Origin: Actinomadura macrotermitis
GTDB taxonomy: Bacteria; Actinomycetota; Actinomycetes; Streptosporangiales; Streptosporangiaceae
NCBI RefSeq assembly: GCF_009604375.1
Contig: NZ_WEGH01000002.1
Coordinates: 1,202,073 to 1,266,072 of the forward strand
DNA length: 64,000 bases
Direction: 5' to 3'
Part shown: piece after piece, positions 52,411-61,838 of the stretch
How the letters are laid out: each line of letters opens with the position of its first letter
Position numbering within the stretch: position 1 is the stretch's first letter
Translations under genes and position numbers: made by a program
The notes under the pieces: model-generated
What the model was told of the DNA's origin: nothing
Database searches by the model: none
The model's input: only the letters and a program-made list of their open reading frames with translations

Positions 52411-52416
52411 TATAAT
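52411..52416 (+). promoter_or_regulatory. consensus -10 box, probable hppA promoter
   Basis: Perfect TATAAT in an A+T-rich patch, rare for this genome; no good -35 (TGGAAA at 52388). If used, the hppA mRNA would have a leader of about 320 nt (to 52742), in which I recognise no known riboswitch. Confidence 0.5.
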
Positions 52417-52742
52417 CTGATATAGAGACGGCCTGGAATTGGCGGCACCGGGGAAAGCGGGTGCTGTCAAGATCCTTTTTGCGGGAAAATCGGGTCGCGG
52501 TGCTGACCTGCGCCAACGGGCGGGGCGATCAGGTGGCCGGATGGAATTCAAGACGCCCGTGATTGCTATCGGGTACCGCCTTCGTTAAGGGGGCCGGACT
52601 CTTCTCTTCGCGGCGTGGCCTGCGTGGACTCCGGGCGCCCGCGTTGCCGTGCGAGGAGTTCCAAAACAGCGCCCGCGGGGTACGCGGTAAAGAATCGCCC
52701 TTATGGGTGATCGGATCGCCACGCCCCTGTCGAGGAGGACGG

Positions 52743-55157
52743 ATGTCTGGGCTTTCCCTGTCAAGCCCGGCCGGCGCAGAAGTGGATCTCGGCGGCGGCG
52801 ACCTCACCCTGGTCGTCGTCGTCGCAGTGGTCGCGCTGCTGGCACTGGCCGTCGCCGCAGGACTGGTACGGGAGGTGCTGGCCGCCGGCCAGGGCACCGA
52901 GAAGATGCAGAAAATCGCGCGGGCCGTCCAGGAGGGCGCCCTCGCCTATCTGAAACGCCAGTTCCGCACGGTGGCGGTCTTCGTCGTGCTGATCCCGCTG
53001 GTGCTGCTGCTCCTGCCCGCCGACAGCACCGGCGAGCGGATCGGCCGGTCGGTCTTCTTCGTCATCGGGGCGCTGTTCTCGGCCGTCACCGGGTTCACCG
53101 GCATGTGGCTGGCCGTGCGCGGCAACGTCCGGGTCGCCGCGGCGGCACGGGAGGAGGGCGGCGAGCGCAAGGCGATGCGGATCGCGTTCCGCACCGGCGG
53201 CGTCGCCGGGATGTTCACCGTCGGCCTCGGCCTGTTCGGGGCGGCCGTGGTCGTGCTCGCCTACAAGGGCGACGCGCCGAAGGTACTGGAGGGCTTCGGG
53301 TTCGGCGCGGCGCTGCTGGCGATGTTCATGCGGGTCGGCGGCGGGATCTTCACCAAGGCCGCCGACGTCGGCGCCGACCTGGTCGGCAAGGTCGAGCAGG
53401 GCATCCCCGAGGACGACCCGCGCAACGCCGCCACCATCGCCGACAACGTGGGCGACAACGTCGGCGACTGCGCCGGGATGGCCGCCGACCTGTTCGAGTC
53501 CTACGCGGTCATGCTGGTCGCCGCGCTGATCCTCGGCAGCGCGGCGTTCGGCACGCAGGGCCTGGTGTTCCCGCTGATCGTGCCGATGATCGGCGTGATC
53601 ACCGCGGTGATCGGGATCTTCGCGGTGGCGCCGCGGGCCAAGGACCGCTCGGGCATGTCGGCGATCAACCGCGGCTTCTTCGTCTCCGCGGTGATCTCGG
53701 CGCTGCTGGTCGCGGTCGCCGCGTTCGCCTACCTGCCGTCGTCGTTCGCCGGCCTGGACGGCGTCACCGACGCCAAGATCAGCGGACTGGACGCCGACCC
53801 GCGCTGGGTGGCGCTCGGCGCGGTGCTGATCGGGATCGTGCTGGCGAGCGCGATCCAGCTGCTCACCGGGTACTTCACCGAGACCTCCCGCAAGCCCGTG
53901 CAGGAGGTCACCGGCAGCGCCCGGACGGGCCCGGCCACCGTGATCCTGTCGGGCATCTCGCTCGGCCTGGAGTCGGCCGTCTACACCGCGCTGGTGATCG
54001 GCGCGGCGGTGTACGGGGCGTTCCTGCTCGGCTTCGGCAACACCACCGTCGCGCTGTTCGCGGTGGCGATGGCCGGCACCGGGCTGCTCACCACCGTCGG
54101 CGTGATCGTGTCGATGGACACCTTCGGCCCGGTCTCGGACAACGCGCAGGGCATCGCCGAGATGTCGGGCGACGTGACGGGCGAGGCGGCGGCCGTGCTG
54201 GAGCGGCTGGACGCGGTCGGCAACACCACCAAGGCGATCACCAAGGGCATCGCGATCGCCACCGCGGTGCTCGCCGCGACCGCGCTGTTCGGCTCGTTCC
54301 GCACCACGGTGGTGGAGGCGCTGGCGGGCGCGTCGCGGGACGCCAGGGACGCGCTCGGCTCGTTCGCCTCGTTCAGCCTGTCCATCGACAACCCCAACGT
54401 GCTGATCGGGCTGATCGCGGGCGCGGCGGTGGTGTTCCTGTTCTCCGGGCTGGCGATCATGGCGGTCGGCCGGGCGGCCGGCCGGGTCGTGGTGGAGGTG
54501 CGCCAGCAGTTCCGGGACCACCCGGGGATCATGGACTACACCGAGGAGCCCGACTACGGCCGGGTGATCGACATCTGCACCCGGGACGCGCAGCGCGAGC
54601 TGGCCACCCCGGGCCTGCTGGCGATCCTGACCCCGATCGCGGTCGGGTTCGGCCTCGGCTACGCGCCGCTCGGCGCGTTCCTGGGCGGCGCGATCGCGGC
54701 CGGGGTGCTGATGGCGGTGTTCCTGGCCAACTCCGGCGGCGCCTGGGACAACGCCAAGAAGCTGGTCGAGGAGGGCCACCTCGGCGGCAAGGGCAGCCCG
54801 GCGCACGAGGCCACCGTGATCGGCGACACCGTCGGCGACCCGTTCAAGGACACCGCGGGCCCGGCGATCAACCCGCTGATCAAGGTGATGAACCTGGTCG
54901 CGCTGCTGGTCGCGGACGCGGTCGTCACCTACGCGGGCAACGTGGGCCTGCGGATCGGGGTGACGGCGGCGGCGGTCGTGGTCGTCGTCGGCGCGATCGT
55001 GCTGTCCAAGCGGCGCGCCGACCCGATCGGCGCCGACCTGGCCGGGGCGGGGGCGCCCGGCGCCGTCACCGGGGAGGGCGCGGCGGCGCTGCCCGCCGAG
55101 CAGCCGGCCGTCCCGCCGCAGGGCACGGCCTCGCCGGAGGACGCCGGCAAGGTGTGA
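52743..55157 (+). CDS. hppA: membrane-bound H+-translocating pyrophosphatase, K+-independent
   Basis: 804 residues, about 16 membrane helices. Catalytic loops are visible: GGGIFTKAADVGADLVGKVE (about 199-218), DDPRNAATIADNVGDNVGDCAGMAADLFE, and the C-terminal NSGGAWDNAKKLVEEG with GDTVGDPFKDTAGPAINPL. GNTTKAITKG (about 493-502) has Lys where K+-dependent enzymes have Ala, the accepted mark of the K+-independent type. It hydrolyses cytosolic PPi and pumps H+. ATG 52743 follows GAGGAGGACGG. The Ala/Pro-rich tail beyond ~765 is a lineage extension. Confidence 0.96.
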   Translation: MSGLSLSSPAGAEVDLGGGDLTLVVVVAVVALLALAVAAGLVREVLAAGQGTEKMQKIARAVQEGALAYLKRQFRTVAVFVVLIPLVLLLLPADSTGERIGRSVFFVIGALFSAVTGFTGMWLAVRGNVRVAAAAREEGGERKAMRIAFRTGGVAGMFTVGLGLFGAAVVVLAYKGDAPKVLEGFGFGAALLAMFMRVGGGIFTKAADVGADLVGKVEQGIPEDDPRNAATIADNVGDNVGDCAGMAADLFESYAVMLVAALILGSAAFGTQGLVFPLIVPMIGVITAVIGIFAVAPRAKDRSGMSAINRGFFVSAVISALLVAVAAFAYLPSSFAGLDGVTDAKISGLDADPRWVALGAVLIGIVLASAIQLLTGYFTETSRKPVQEVTGSARTGPATVILSGISLGLESAVYTALVIGAAVYGAFLLGFGNTTVALFAVAMAGTGLLTTVGVIVSMDTFGPVSDNAQGIAEMSGDVTGEAAAVLERLDAVGNTTKAITKGIAIATAVLAATALFGSFRTTVVEALAGASRDARDALGSFASFSLSIDNPNVLIGLIAGAAVVFLFSGLAIMAVGRAAGRVVVEVRQQFRDHPGIMDYTEEPDYGRVIDICTRDAQRELATPGLLAILTPIAVGFGLGYAPLGAFLGGAIAAGVLMAVFLANSGGAWDNAKKLVEEGHLGGKGSPAHEATVIGDTVGDPFKDTAGPAINPLIKVMNLVALLVADAVVTYAGNVGLRIGVTAAAVVVVVGAIVLSKRRADPIGADLAGAGAPGAVTGEGAAALPAEQPAVPPQGTASPEDAGKV

Positions 55158-55164
55158 GCGGGAC

Positions 55165-55191
55165 CGGCGGGGCCCTTCCCGGGCCCCGCCG
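55165..55191 (+). terminator. terminator of hppA
   Basis: CGGCGGGGCCC / GGGCCCCGCCG, 11-bp perfect stem with 5-nt loop, 8 bp after the hppA stop codon. Confidence 0.7.
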
Positions 55192-55249
55192 CCCGGGCAC
55201 CGCGCAGCGGCCGTACGCTGTACATACGGGACGGCGACGGGAGGCACGC

Positions 55250-55363
55250 GTGAGCGGCGAGAACAAGACGGTGGCGGGCCCGAAGGGCATCGCGATCGTC
55301 CTCTGCGGGATGCTGGGCATCATGCTCGCCCTCTGGGGCCTGGCCGCGCTCGTGGCCCCCTAG
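55250..55363 (+). CDS. 37-residue single-helix membrane microprotein
   Basis: A short polar N-terminus (SGENKTVAGPKG) followed by one hydrophobic helix (IAIVLCGMLGIMLALWGL) to the C-terminus. GTG 55250 has GGGAGG 6-7 nt upstream. It lies between hppA and the SixA-like gene; its TAG stop is embedded in the TAGGCT hexamer that may be the -10 of the next gene. Function unknown. Confidence 0.65.
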   Translation: MSGENKTVAGPKGIAIVLCGMLGIMLALWGLAALVAP

Positions 55364-55372
55364 GCTGGCGGC

Positions 55373-55846
55373 ATGCCGACGCTGATCGTCCTGCGCCACG
55401 CCAAGGCCGCCGCCGGGATCGGCCTGGCCGACTTCGACCGCCCGCTCACCGAGCGCGGCCGGACGGACGCCGCCGCGACCGGCGACCGCCTCCGCGACCG
55501 CGGTCTGCTCCCTGACGCGGTGCTCTGCTCGCCCGCGCTGCGCACCCGGCAGACGCTGGAGGGGCTGGCGCTCGGCGACGGCGTCCCGGTGGAGTTCGAG
55601 CAGGGCATCTACGACAACGACCCGGCCGTCCTGGCGGACCTGGTCCGGCTGACGGGCGACGAGGCGCGGACGCTGCTGCTCGTCGGGCACAACCCCGCCG
55701 TCCACCAGCTCGTCCACGACCTGGCCGGCGACGCGGCGCCGCGGGAGTTCCCCACCTGCGCCGCCGCCGTCATCGAGCTGGGCGGCCCGTGGCGCGACCT
55801 GGTCCCCGGCACCCTCACTTCCGCGTGGACGCCGAAGGACTGGTGA
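55373..55846 (+). CDS. SixA-like phosphohistidine phosphatase
   Basis: 157 residues of the histidine phosphatase superfamily. The catalytic LRHAKA motif (7-12) is followed by DFDRPLTERGRTDAAATG, CSPALRTRQT and the second His in LLVGHNPAVHQL, the layout of the SixA subgroup. Substrate unknown; SixA acts on phosphohistidine proteins. Probably leaderless (TAGGCT 55361-55366). The 3' end overlaps the convergent FUSC gene by 32 bp. Confidence 0.9.
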   Translation: MPTLIVLRHAKAAAGIGLADFDRPLTERGRTDAAATGDRLRDRGLLPDAVLCSPALRTRQTLEGLALGDGVPVEFEQGIYDNDPAVLADLVRLTGDEARTLLLVGHNPAVHQLVHDLAGDAAPREFPTCAAAVIELGGPWRDLVPGTLTSAWTPKDW

Positions 55847-58109
55847 CGGTCAGGGCGGCGCGGGCCGACTTGATCAGCTTGTCGGTGTCGCGGCGCAGCG
55901 CGCGCGCGGCGTAGCGGGTCCCCGAGACCTGCAGCAGCGCGTGCTGCAGCGGGGTGGACTCGTCGGGGCCGGCGCCCGCCTCGACCTCGGAGTTGCGGCG
56001 CCGGGCCAGGTTGGACAGGTGCTCGTCCAGGTCGGTGAACTCCCCGTCGAGCCGTTCGTCGGCGGCGGCGTCGTCCTTGTCCTCCCTGTCCGCCCGTTCC
56101 TCGGGCGGGTCGTCCAGCGCGTCGGCGGCCTCGTCCAGCCGGTCGGCGACCCGCTCCAGGATCTCGGGGACGGGCCCGATGTCCACATGGTCCTCGCGGA
56201 CGATCCGGCCCATCGCGATCAGGTGGTCGCGGATGCGGTTGGCGGCGCGCACGGCCGTGTCCAGCTCGTTGATCTGCTCCTGCCGCGGGACGCGCTCCTC
56301 GCTGAGCCGCGCGCGGGTCTCGTTCACCTTCTCGGTGGCCTGCTCGGCCGCGGTGAGCTGGCTCTGCGGGAGCTGCTCGATCTCGCCGCCGTCGACGAGC
56401 GCCGAGGTGGTGCGGGCGAGCTCGGCGTGCGTGCAGAGCAGCCGGTCCAGCAGGAGGGGGAGCCGCTGGGTGTAGCCGTGCGGCCACAGCAGCCGCACCG
56501 CGAGGAAGGCCAGGGCGCAGCCGGCGAGGGTCAGCACGACGCGCTCGCCCGCCGACGTCCAGGTGGAGGGCGTGGAGAACTCCAGCAGCATCATCGCGAG
56601 CGGGGTGCCGAACAGCGCCCAGTAGGTGAAGTTGACGCCGCGCAGCGAGAACGCGGCCATCGCGAACGCGAACAGCACCAGCGCGGCGGACAGCTGGTCG
56701 GGGGTGAGGGCGAGCAGGACGGCGGCGACCACCGAGCCGGCCACGGTGCCGCCGACGCGCTGCATCAGGTGGGTGACGGTCTCCTCGTAGGTGCCGCGCA
56801 GGCTCTGCATGGTGGTGATCGTCAGCCAGGGCGCGTGCCGGAGCCGGAGCGCGGCCGCGATCGCCATGGCGACCGCGACGGCGACGGCCTGCCGGGAGGT
56901 CTGCCGGAAGTCCGGCGAGCGGGTGCGCACCGCGTGGCTGAGCTGCTCCCACGCCGACAGCGGGTGCGGGGCGAAGGGGCGCGGCGGCCCGACGCCGATG
57001 TGCACGCCGCCCTCGGCGACGCGGCGGGCCGCGTCGACGCTGCCGGCGATCCGCTCGATGGAGCGCCCGATCTGGTCGACCAGCGAGACGGCGACGATGT
57101 CCTCGTCGCCGGCCATCCCGGCCCGGCGGATCTTCTCGCTCTGCCGGGCGAAGCGCCGCACCGCCGGCGACTCCTGGTCGCCGAGCGGCAGGTCGGCGGG
57201 GTTGGCCACGGTCGCGGCGATCAGCCGGAGCCGGGCGGCCAGCGCGGTGACCGCGACCCGCGCCTCCAGCTCCCAGGGCCGGTCCGGCGGGTGCCGCTCG
57301 GCGGCGCCGATCAGCGACTCCAGCGCGATCGTCTCGTGCATGATCCGGCCCAGGTGCTTCAACAGCCGGTCCGGGCGGGTCGGCTCGCCGGTCCGGACCG
57401 CCCGGTAGAGCCCGACGGTGCCGCGGGCGCGGGCGAGGGCGCGCGAGGCGGTGCGGCGGCTCTGCTGCCAGCCGGGCGGGCGGGCGACGGCGGCGAGCCC
57501 GGGGTCCTCGGCCTCGATCCTCTCCAGCGGCGCGGGGTCCTGCTCGCCGATCTCCTCGACGACCGCGTCCAGCGCGCCGGCCACGCCCTCGGCGGCGTCG
57601 GCGAGCGCGGTGCGCAGCGGCCGCAGCCGGCGGGCGGGCCAGGGCGCCAGGAGCAGCGCGCTCATCAGCAGGCCGCCGACCAGCTCCAGCAGGCCGTTGT
57701 AGACGATGTGCTCGCTGTGCGGCCGGACGGCGGTCATCAGCACGGTGAGCGCGGCGGTCGGGCCGATCCAGCGGACGGCGCTGCCGAGCGCGACGATCGG
57801 CGGCACGACGACGACGGCGAGCCAGGTGTGCCCGGACAGGAACCCGCCGATGGTGGCGCAGACGGTGATGACCGCGACGGTGGCGGCGAGGTTGCGGGCC
57901 AGCACGCCGTAGTGGCTCTCGGGGGTGCGCAGCGCGACCAGGTAGGCGCCGAGCGAGATCGTCGCGCCCTGCGCGTCGTGGTCGGTGAGCGCGCCGACGA
58001 TCAGGGGCAGCGCCACGGCGAGCGAGGCGGCGAACCCGTAGACCGGCGTCGCATGTCCCTCGATCTCGGCATACGCGTCCCGCAGACGCTGCAGCAGCCT
58101 CACGCTCAC
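55815..58109 (-). CDS. FUSC-family membrane protein (aromatic-acid exporter/YccS-like)
   Basis: 764 residues. Two blocks of about 5-6 membrane helices (about 20-160 and 415-535) are separated by a soluble helical region; the second block carries the FUSC motif LTITTMQSLRGTYEETVTHLMQRVGGTVAGSVVAAVL. A long charged C-terminal domain (535-764) is predicted helical (coiled-coil-like NETRARLSEERVPRQEQINELD). Family members export aromatic acids or fusaric acid or have unknown roles. ATG 58109 lies 46 bp after serB, at the end of a minus-strand gene series. Confidence 0.9.
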   Translation of the reverse strand: MSVRLLQRLRDAYAEIEGHATPVYGFAASLAVALPLIVGALTDHDAQGATISLGAYLVALRTPESHYGVLARNLAATVAVITVCATIGGFLSGHTWLAVVVVPPIVALGSAVRWIGPTAALTVLMTAVRPHSEHIVYNGLLELVGGLLMSALLLAPWPARRLRPLRTALADAAEGVAGALDAVVEEIGEQDPAPLERIEAEDPGLAAVARPPGWQQSRRTASRALARARGTVGLYRAVRTGEPTRPDRLLKHLGRIMHETIALESLIGAAERHPPDRPWELEARVAVTALAARLRLIAATVANPADLPLGDQESPAVRRFARQSEKIRRAGMAGDEDIVAVSLVDQIGRSIERIAGSVDAARRVAEGGVHIGVGPPRPFAPHPLSAWEQLSHAVRTRSPDFRQTSRQAVAVAVAMAIAAALRLRHAPWLTITTMQSLRGTYEETVTHLMQRVGGTVAGSVVAAVLLALTPDQLSAALVLFAFAMAAFSLRGVNFTYWALFGTPLAMMLLEFSTPSTWTSAGERVVLTLAGCALAFLAVRLLWPHGYTQRLPLLLDRLLCTHAELARTTSALVDGGEIEQLPQSQLTAAEQATEKVNETRARLSEERVPRQEQINELDTAVRAANRIRDHLIAMGRIVREDHVDIGPVPEILERVADRLDEAADALDDPPEERADREDKDDAAADERLDGEFTDLDEHLSNLARRRNSEVEAGAGPDESTPLQHALLQVSGTRYAARALRRDTDKLIKSARAALTVTSPSASTRK

Positions 58110-58155
58110 CCCCTGCCCGCGTCCTACCCGGAAACGGCGGGGGTGATCACCGGTG

Positions 58156-59418
58156 TTACCGGTGAACCTCCTGGTCGGCGGCGTCGGCCGCCTCGATCTC
58201 CTCGCGGGAGATGCCGAGCAGGAACAAGATCGTGTCCAGGTAGGGCACGTTCACCGCGGTGTCGGCGGCCTGCCGGACGACCGGCTTGGCGTTGTAGGCG
58301 ATGCCGAGCCCGGCGGCCTGCAGCATGTCCAGGTCGTTGGCGCCGTCGCCGATCGCGACGGTCTGGCTGACCGGGACGCCGGCCTCGCGGGCGAACCGGG
58401 CGAGCGCGCTGGCCTTGCCGGCGCGGTCGATGACCGGGCCGACGACCCGGCCGGTGAGCCGGCCGTTCTCGATCTCCAGGGTGTTGGCGGCCGAGTAGTC
58501 GATGCCGAGGTCGGCCACCAGCGCGTCGGTGACCTGGGTGAAGCCGCCGCTGACGATGGCGAACTTGTAGTCCAGGCGCTTGAGGGTGCGCACCATGGTG
58601 CGGGCGCCGGCGGCCAGCTCGACCCGGTCGCGCACCACCTCGATCGCGGCGGCGTCCAGGCCGGCCAGCAGCGCGACGCGCTCGCGCAGCGACCCCTCGA
58701 AGTCCAGCTCGCCGCGCATCGCGGCCTCGGTGACCTTGGCGACCTCGGGCAGGCAGCCGGCCTGCTCGGCGAGCAGCTCGATGACCTCGCCCTGGATGAG
58801 GGTGGAGTCGACGTCCATCACGATGAGGCGCTTGGCGCGCCGGTGCAGGCCGCCGTGCTGGACGGCCACGTCGACCTGCTGCTGGGCGGCCTCCTGGGCG
58901 AGCGCGGCGCGCAGCGCGTCGGGGTCGGCGCCCGAGACGTCCATCTCGATGCAGGTGACGGGGTAGTGCGCGAGCCGCTCGATGCGGTCGATGTTGGCCC
59001 CGCCGGCCGCGATGCTGCCGGCGATGCCGGCCATCGCGGCGGGCTTCAGCGGCGCGCCGAGCACGGTCACGTGCAGCCGGCCGCGGCGGCGCGGCAGCGT
59101 CTTGTCGCGGCCGGTGGACAGCTCGATCTCCATGTCCAGGTCGGCCGCGACGCGCTCGGCGGCGGCCCAGACCTGCCCGACGTCGGAGCTGTCGGTGTAG
59201 GCGATCAGGACGCCGAGGACCAGCCGGCCCCGGATCACGACCTGTTCGACGTCGGCGACGGTGACGGGGAAACCGGCGAGCGTACCGAAGAGCCGGGAGG
59301 TGACCCCGGGGCGGTCGCGACCGGTGAGCGTGATGAGCAGCGTGCGCTGCGGCGGGCCGTCCATAGCTGTTTCCACGGTACCGGCCGGAACGCGGCCTGC
59401 GCGCGTGACGTCCACCAT
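58156..59418 (-). CDS. serB: phosphoserine phosphatase SerB with ACT domains
   Basis: 420 residues, last step of serine synthesis. Two ACT-like domains occupy about 25-180 (LLITLTGRDRPGVTSRLFG is typical). The HAD domain has nucleophile Asp202 and general acid Asp204 in MDVDSTLIQGE, the Ser of IVSGGFT, the Lys of DRAGKASAL and metal-binding GDGANDLDM. Resembles mycobacterial SerB2, allosterically inhibited by serine through ACT. An internal ATG at 59364 (MDGPPQRTL), 10 nt after TACCGT, is an alternative start. Lies 12 bp after queA. Confidence 0.95.
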   Translation of the reverse strand: MVDVTRAGRVPAGTVETAMDGPPQRTLLITLTGRDRPGVTSRLFGTLAGFPVTVADVEQVVIRGRLVLGVLIAYTDSSDVGQVWAAAERVAADLDMEIELSTGRDKTLPRRRGRLHVTVLGAPLKPAAMAGIAGSIAAGGANIDRIERLAHYPVTCIEMDVSGADPDALRAALAQEAAQQQVDVAVQHGGLHRRAKRLIVMDVDSTLIQGEVIELLAEQAGCLPEVAKVTEAAMRGELDFEGSLRERVALLAGLDAAAIEVVRDRVELAAGARTMVRTLKRLDYKFAIVSGGFTQVTDALVADLGIDYSAANTLEIENGRLTGRVVGPVIDRAGKASALARFAREAGVPVSQTVAIGDGANDLDMLQAAGLGIAYNAKPVVRQAADTAVNVPYLDTILFLLGISREEIEAADAADQEVHR

Positions 59419-59430
59419 GCGGACCGCTTA

Positions 59431-60459
59431 TCAGGGAAGGAGCAGATTCAGGTCCCCGAATTCGTGCCAAAGGTAGCCCTCGGCGAGGGCGGCCTCGTAG
59501 GTGGCGGCGAGCAGATCGAGGCCCGCGATGGCGGTCAGCATCATCAGGTGGGACGACTTCGGCTCGTGCAGGCCCGTCAGCAGGCCGTCCACCACGCGGA
59601 CGCCGTCCTCGGGGGTGACGACGTGCTCGGTCCAGCCGCTCCCCGCGCGGACGCGGCCGTCTGCGGCAGCGACCGTCTCCAGAGCCCGCACGACGGTGGT
59701 GCCGACCGCGATGACGCGTCCGCTGCGCGCGCGCACGTGCTCGACGAGATCGGCCGTCACGGCGGGCACCTCATAGCGTTCGGCGTAGGGCGGTTCGTGC
59801 GCCTCGGGGGACGCCACGCCCGTATGCAGGGTGAGCGGCGCGATGAGGACGCCGCCTGAGACCAGCCGCGTCACCAGTTCCGGGGTGAAGGGGCGTGCGG
59901 CGCTCGGCATCTCGGCGCCGCCGGTGCCGCGGTCGTAGGCGAACGCGGTCTGGTAGGCGGCGGCGGGCCAGTCGCGCGGCACGTACCCGTACCGGATCGG
60001 GACGCCGTGGCGCCGCAGGTAGGGGACGACGTCGGTGCTCAGCCGGGCCCGCCAGAGCCGCTCGGTGTGCCGGGCCACCAGGGTGAGGGTGGCGCCGCCC
60101 GGCAGCGGGATCCACTCGCCTTCGCTGCCGCCCGCGTAGGGGAGGCTGGACTTGCCGGCGCGGCGCCGCAGCTCGACCAGCCACAGGTTCTCCTCCTCCC
60201 CGCCGGGGACGGGCGTCGAGAAGTGCACGGCGATCTTGTCGAGGCGGACGGCGGCGGGCAGCGTCGCCGAGGTGTTCACCACCAGCAGGTCGCTGGGCCG
60301 CAGCAGGGCCGGCAGCTCGCGGAACTCGTGGTGCGCCACCGTCCCGGCGGCGCGGTACCCGGCCAGCAGGCGGACGCCGTCGCGGGCGCGGCCGCGCGCC
60401 TCGGGCGGCTCGTGGGCCTCCAGGCCCGGCGGCAGGACGAAGTCGAGCGTCCCGGTCAT
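59431..60459 (-). CDS. queA: S-adenosylmethionine:tRNA ribosyltransferase-isomerase-like protein
   Basis: 342 residues, full length for QueA. Recognisable blocks are LLVVNTSATLPAAV, PYLRRHGVPIRYGYVP, YQTAFAYDRGTGGAEMPSAARPFTPEL, LHTGVAS and VIAVGTTVVRALE, then FLHEP-like GLHEPKSSHLMMLTAIAG. QueA adds the epoxycyclopentanediol group of queuosine to tRNA. Some catalytic-region residues (H-E-P-P in EAHEPPYAERYEV) are kept. No other queuosine gene is nearby and many actinobacteria lack the full pathway, so it may act on another target. ATG overlaps the MFS stop (ATGA). Confidence 0.85.
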   Translation of the reverse strand: MTGTLDFVLPPGLEAHEPPEARGRARDGVRLLAGYRAAGTVAHHEFRELPALLRPSDLLVVNTSATLPAAVRLDKIAVHFSTPVPGGEEENLWLVELRRRAGKSSLPYAGGSEGEWIPLPGGATLTLVARHTERLWRARLSTDVVPYLRRHGVPIRYGYVPRDWPAAAYQTAFAYDRGTGGAEMPSAARPFTPELVTRLVSGGVLIAPLTLHTGVASPEAHEPPYAERYEVPAVTADLVEHVRARSGRVIAVGTTVVRALETVAAADGRVRAGSGWTEHVVTPEDGVRVVDGLLTGLHEPKSSHLMMLTAIAGLDLLAATYEAALAEGYLWHEFGDLNLLLP

Positions 60460-61838
60460 CGCGCGGCCTCGATCCGGAGCGCGGCCACGACGCCGAGCAC
60501 GGCGATCGCGGCGAAGGCGAGCCCGGCGGCGGCGAGGCCGGTGCCGAGCCGGTCCGTGCCGACCCCGGCGATGACGGCGCCCGCGGCGCCGACGACCAGG
60601 GACGACCCGAGGGTGTCGGCGATCTGCAGGGCGGCGGAGTTGGCGCCCTGCTCGCTCTCGGCGGAGCCGTCCAGGAGCAGCACCGACAGGCTGCTGATCG
60701 CGAAGCCCATGCCGGCGCCGCCGAGGATCCAGGCGGGCGCGGCGGCCCAGCCGGAGAACTGCAGCGCGACCGTCACGCCGACGATGCCGGCGGCGACGAG
60801 CACCGCGCCGAGCCGGGCGAAGAACGCCTGCGAGCGGTGCCGGGAGCGGCCCTGGATCTGCGAGGCGGCCGACCAGCCGAGCGCGCCGAGGGTGAGCGTC
60901 ACGCCCGCCTGGGCCGGGCTGAAGTGGTGCATGGTGGTGAGGGTGAGCGGGATGAACACGTCGGTGCCGAAGAACGCGCCCGACAGCAGGCCGCGCACCA
61001 GCACGACGCTCGGCAGGCCGCGCCGCATCCGCAGCGTGCCGGCGGGCAGCAGGCGCGGCAGGCCGAAGACCAGGCCGGCCAGGCCCGCGGCGGCGACCGG
61101 GAGCAGCGCCCAGGTCCGGTGCTCCAGCCCGTACAGGAGCGTGCCCGCGCCTGCGGCGACCGCGACGGCCGCCAGGTAGCGGGCACGGCCCGCGGGCGCG
61201 GCGTCCTGCTCGGCGGGGCGGAGCGCGCGCAGCGCCGGGACCAGCATCATCGTGGCGGGCACCACGAGGGGGATCAGGCCGAGGAACACCCAGCGCCAGC
61301 CGAGGTGCTGGGCGACCAGGCCGCCGACCGCCGGGCCGATCAGCGACGGCAGCACCCACGCCGCCGACAGCGCCGCGAACACCCGGGGCCGCAGCGAGTC
61401 GGGGTAGGAGCGCGCGATCACCACGTAGACGGCGACGAGCGCGACGCCGGTGCCGAGGCCCTGCAGGGCGCGGCCGCCCACGAACGCCCACATCGTCGGG
61501 GCGGCGCCCGCGACGGCCAGGCCCGCGACGAACACCGCCAGGCCGGTCAGCAGCGGCCGGGCGGGGCCGTCCCGGTCGACCCAGCCGCCGCCGAGGACGG
61601 TGGTCAGCAGGCTCGCGATCAGCGTGGCGCTGAAGCCCCAGGCGTACAGGGACAGGCCGTTCAGGTCGCGGGCGAGCACCGGCATCACGGTGCCGACCGA
61701 CATGGCCTCGAAGGCCAGCAGGGTGACCACCAGCACGATGCCGGCCGTCGCGGTGCGGTACCGGGCGCTCAGCAGGCTCTCGGCGCGCTCGGGGGTTCGG
61801 GGTTCCAGGGCGTCCTCGGGTTCCAGGGCGGTGGTCAT
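60456..61838 (-). CDS. MFS transporter
   Basis: 460 residues, 12-14 membrane helices. Motif A-like GGGWVDRDGPARPLLTG follows helix 2, and FVGGRALQGLGTGVALVAVYVVIA with SAAWVLPSLIGPAVGGLVAQHLGWRWVFL is typical of 14-helix DHA2-like drug exporters, though the count here is nearer 12-14. Substrate unknown. Start overlaps the SDR stop (ATGA) and stop overlaps the queA start, so the three genes are translationally linked. Confidence 0.9.
   Translation of the reverse strand: MTTALEPEDALEPRTPERAESLLSARYRTATAGIVLVVTLLAFEAMSVGTVMPVLARDLNGLSLYAWGFSATLIASLLTTVLGGGWVDRDGPARPLLTGLAVFVAGLAVAGAAPTMWAFVGGRALQGLGTGVALVAVYVVIARSYPDSLRPRVFAALSAAWVLPSLIGPAVGGLVAQHLGWRWVFLGLIPLVVPATMMLVPALRALRPAEQDAAPAGRARYLAAVAVAAGAGTLLYGLEHRTWALLPVAAAGLAGLVFGLPRLLPAGTLRMRRGLPSVVLVRGLLSGAFFGTDVFIPLTLTTMHHFSPAQAGVTLTLGALGWSAASQIQGRSRHRSQAFFARLGAVLVAAGIVGVTVALQFSGWAAAPAWILGGAGMGFAISSLSVLLLDGSAESEQGANSAALQIADTLGSSLVVGAAGAVIAGVGTDRLGTGLAAAGLAFAAIAVLGVVAALRIEAAR

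Noticed and set aside
52417..52742. Riboswitch in the long hppA leader
   Set aside because: No recognisable c-di-AMP, fluoride, SAM, cobalamin or other consensus core could be found by eye.
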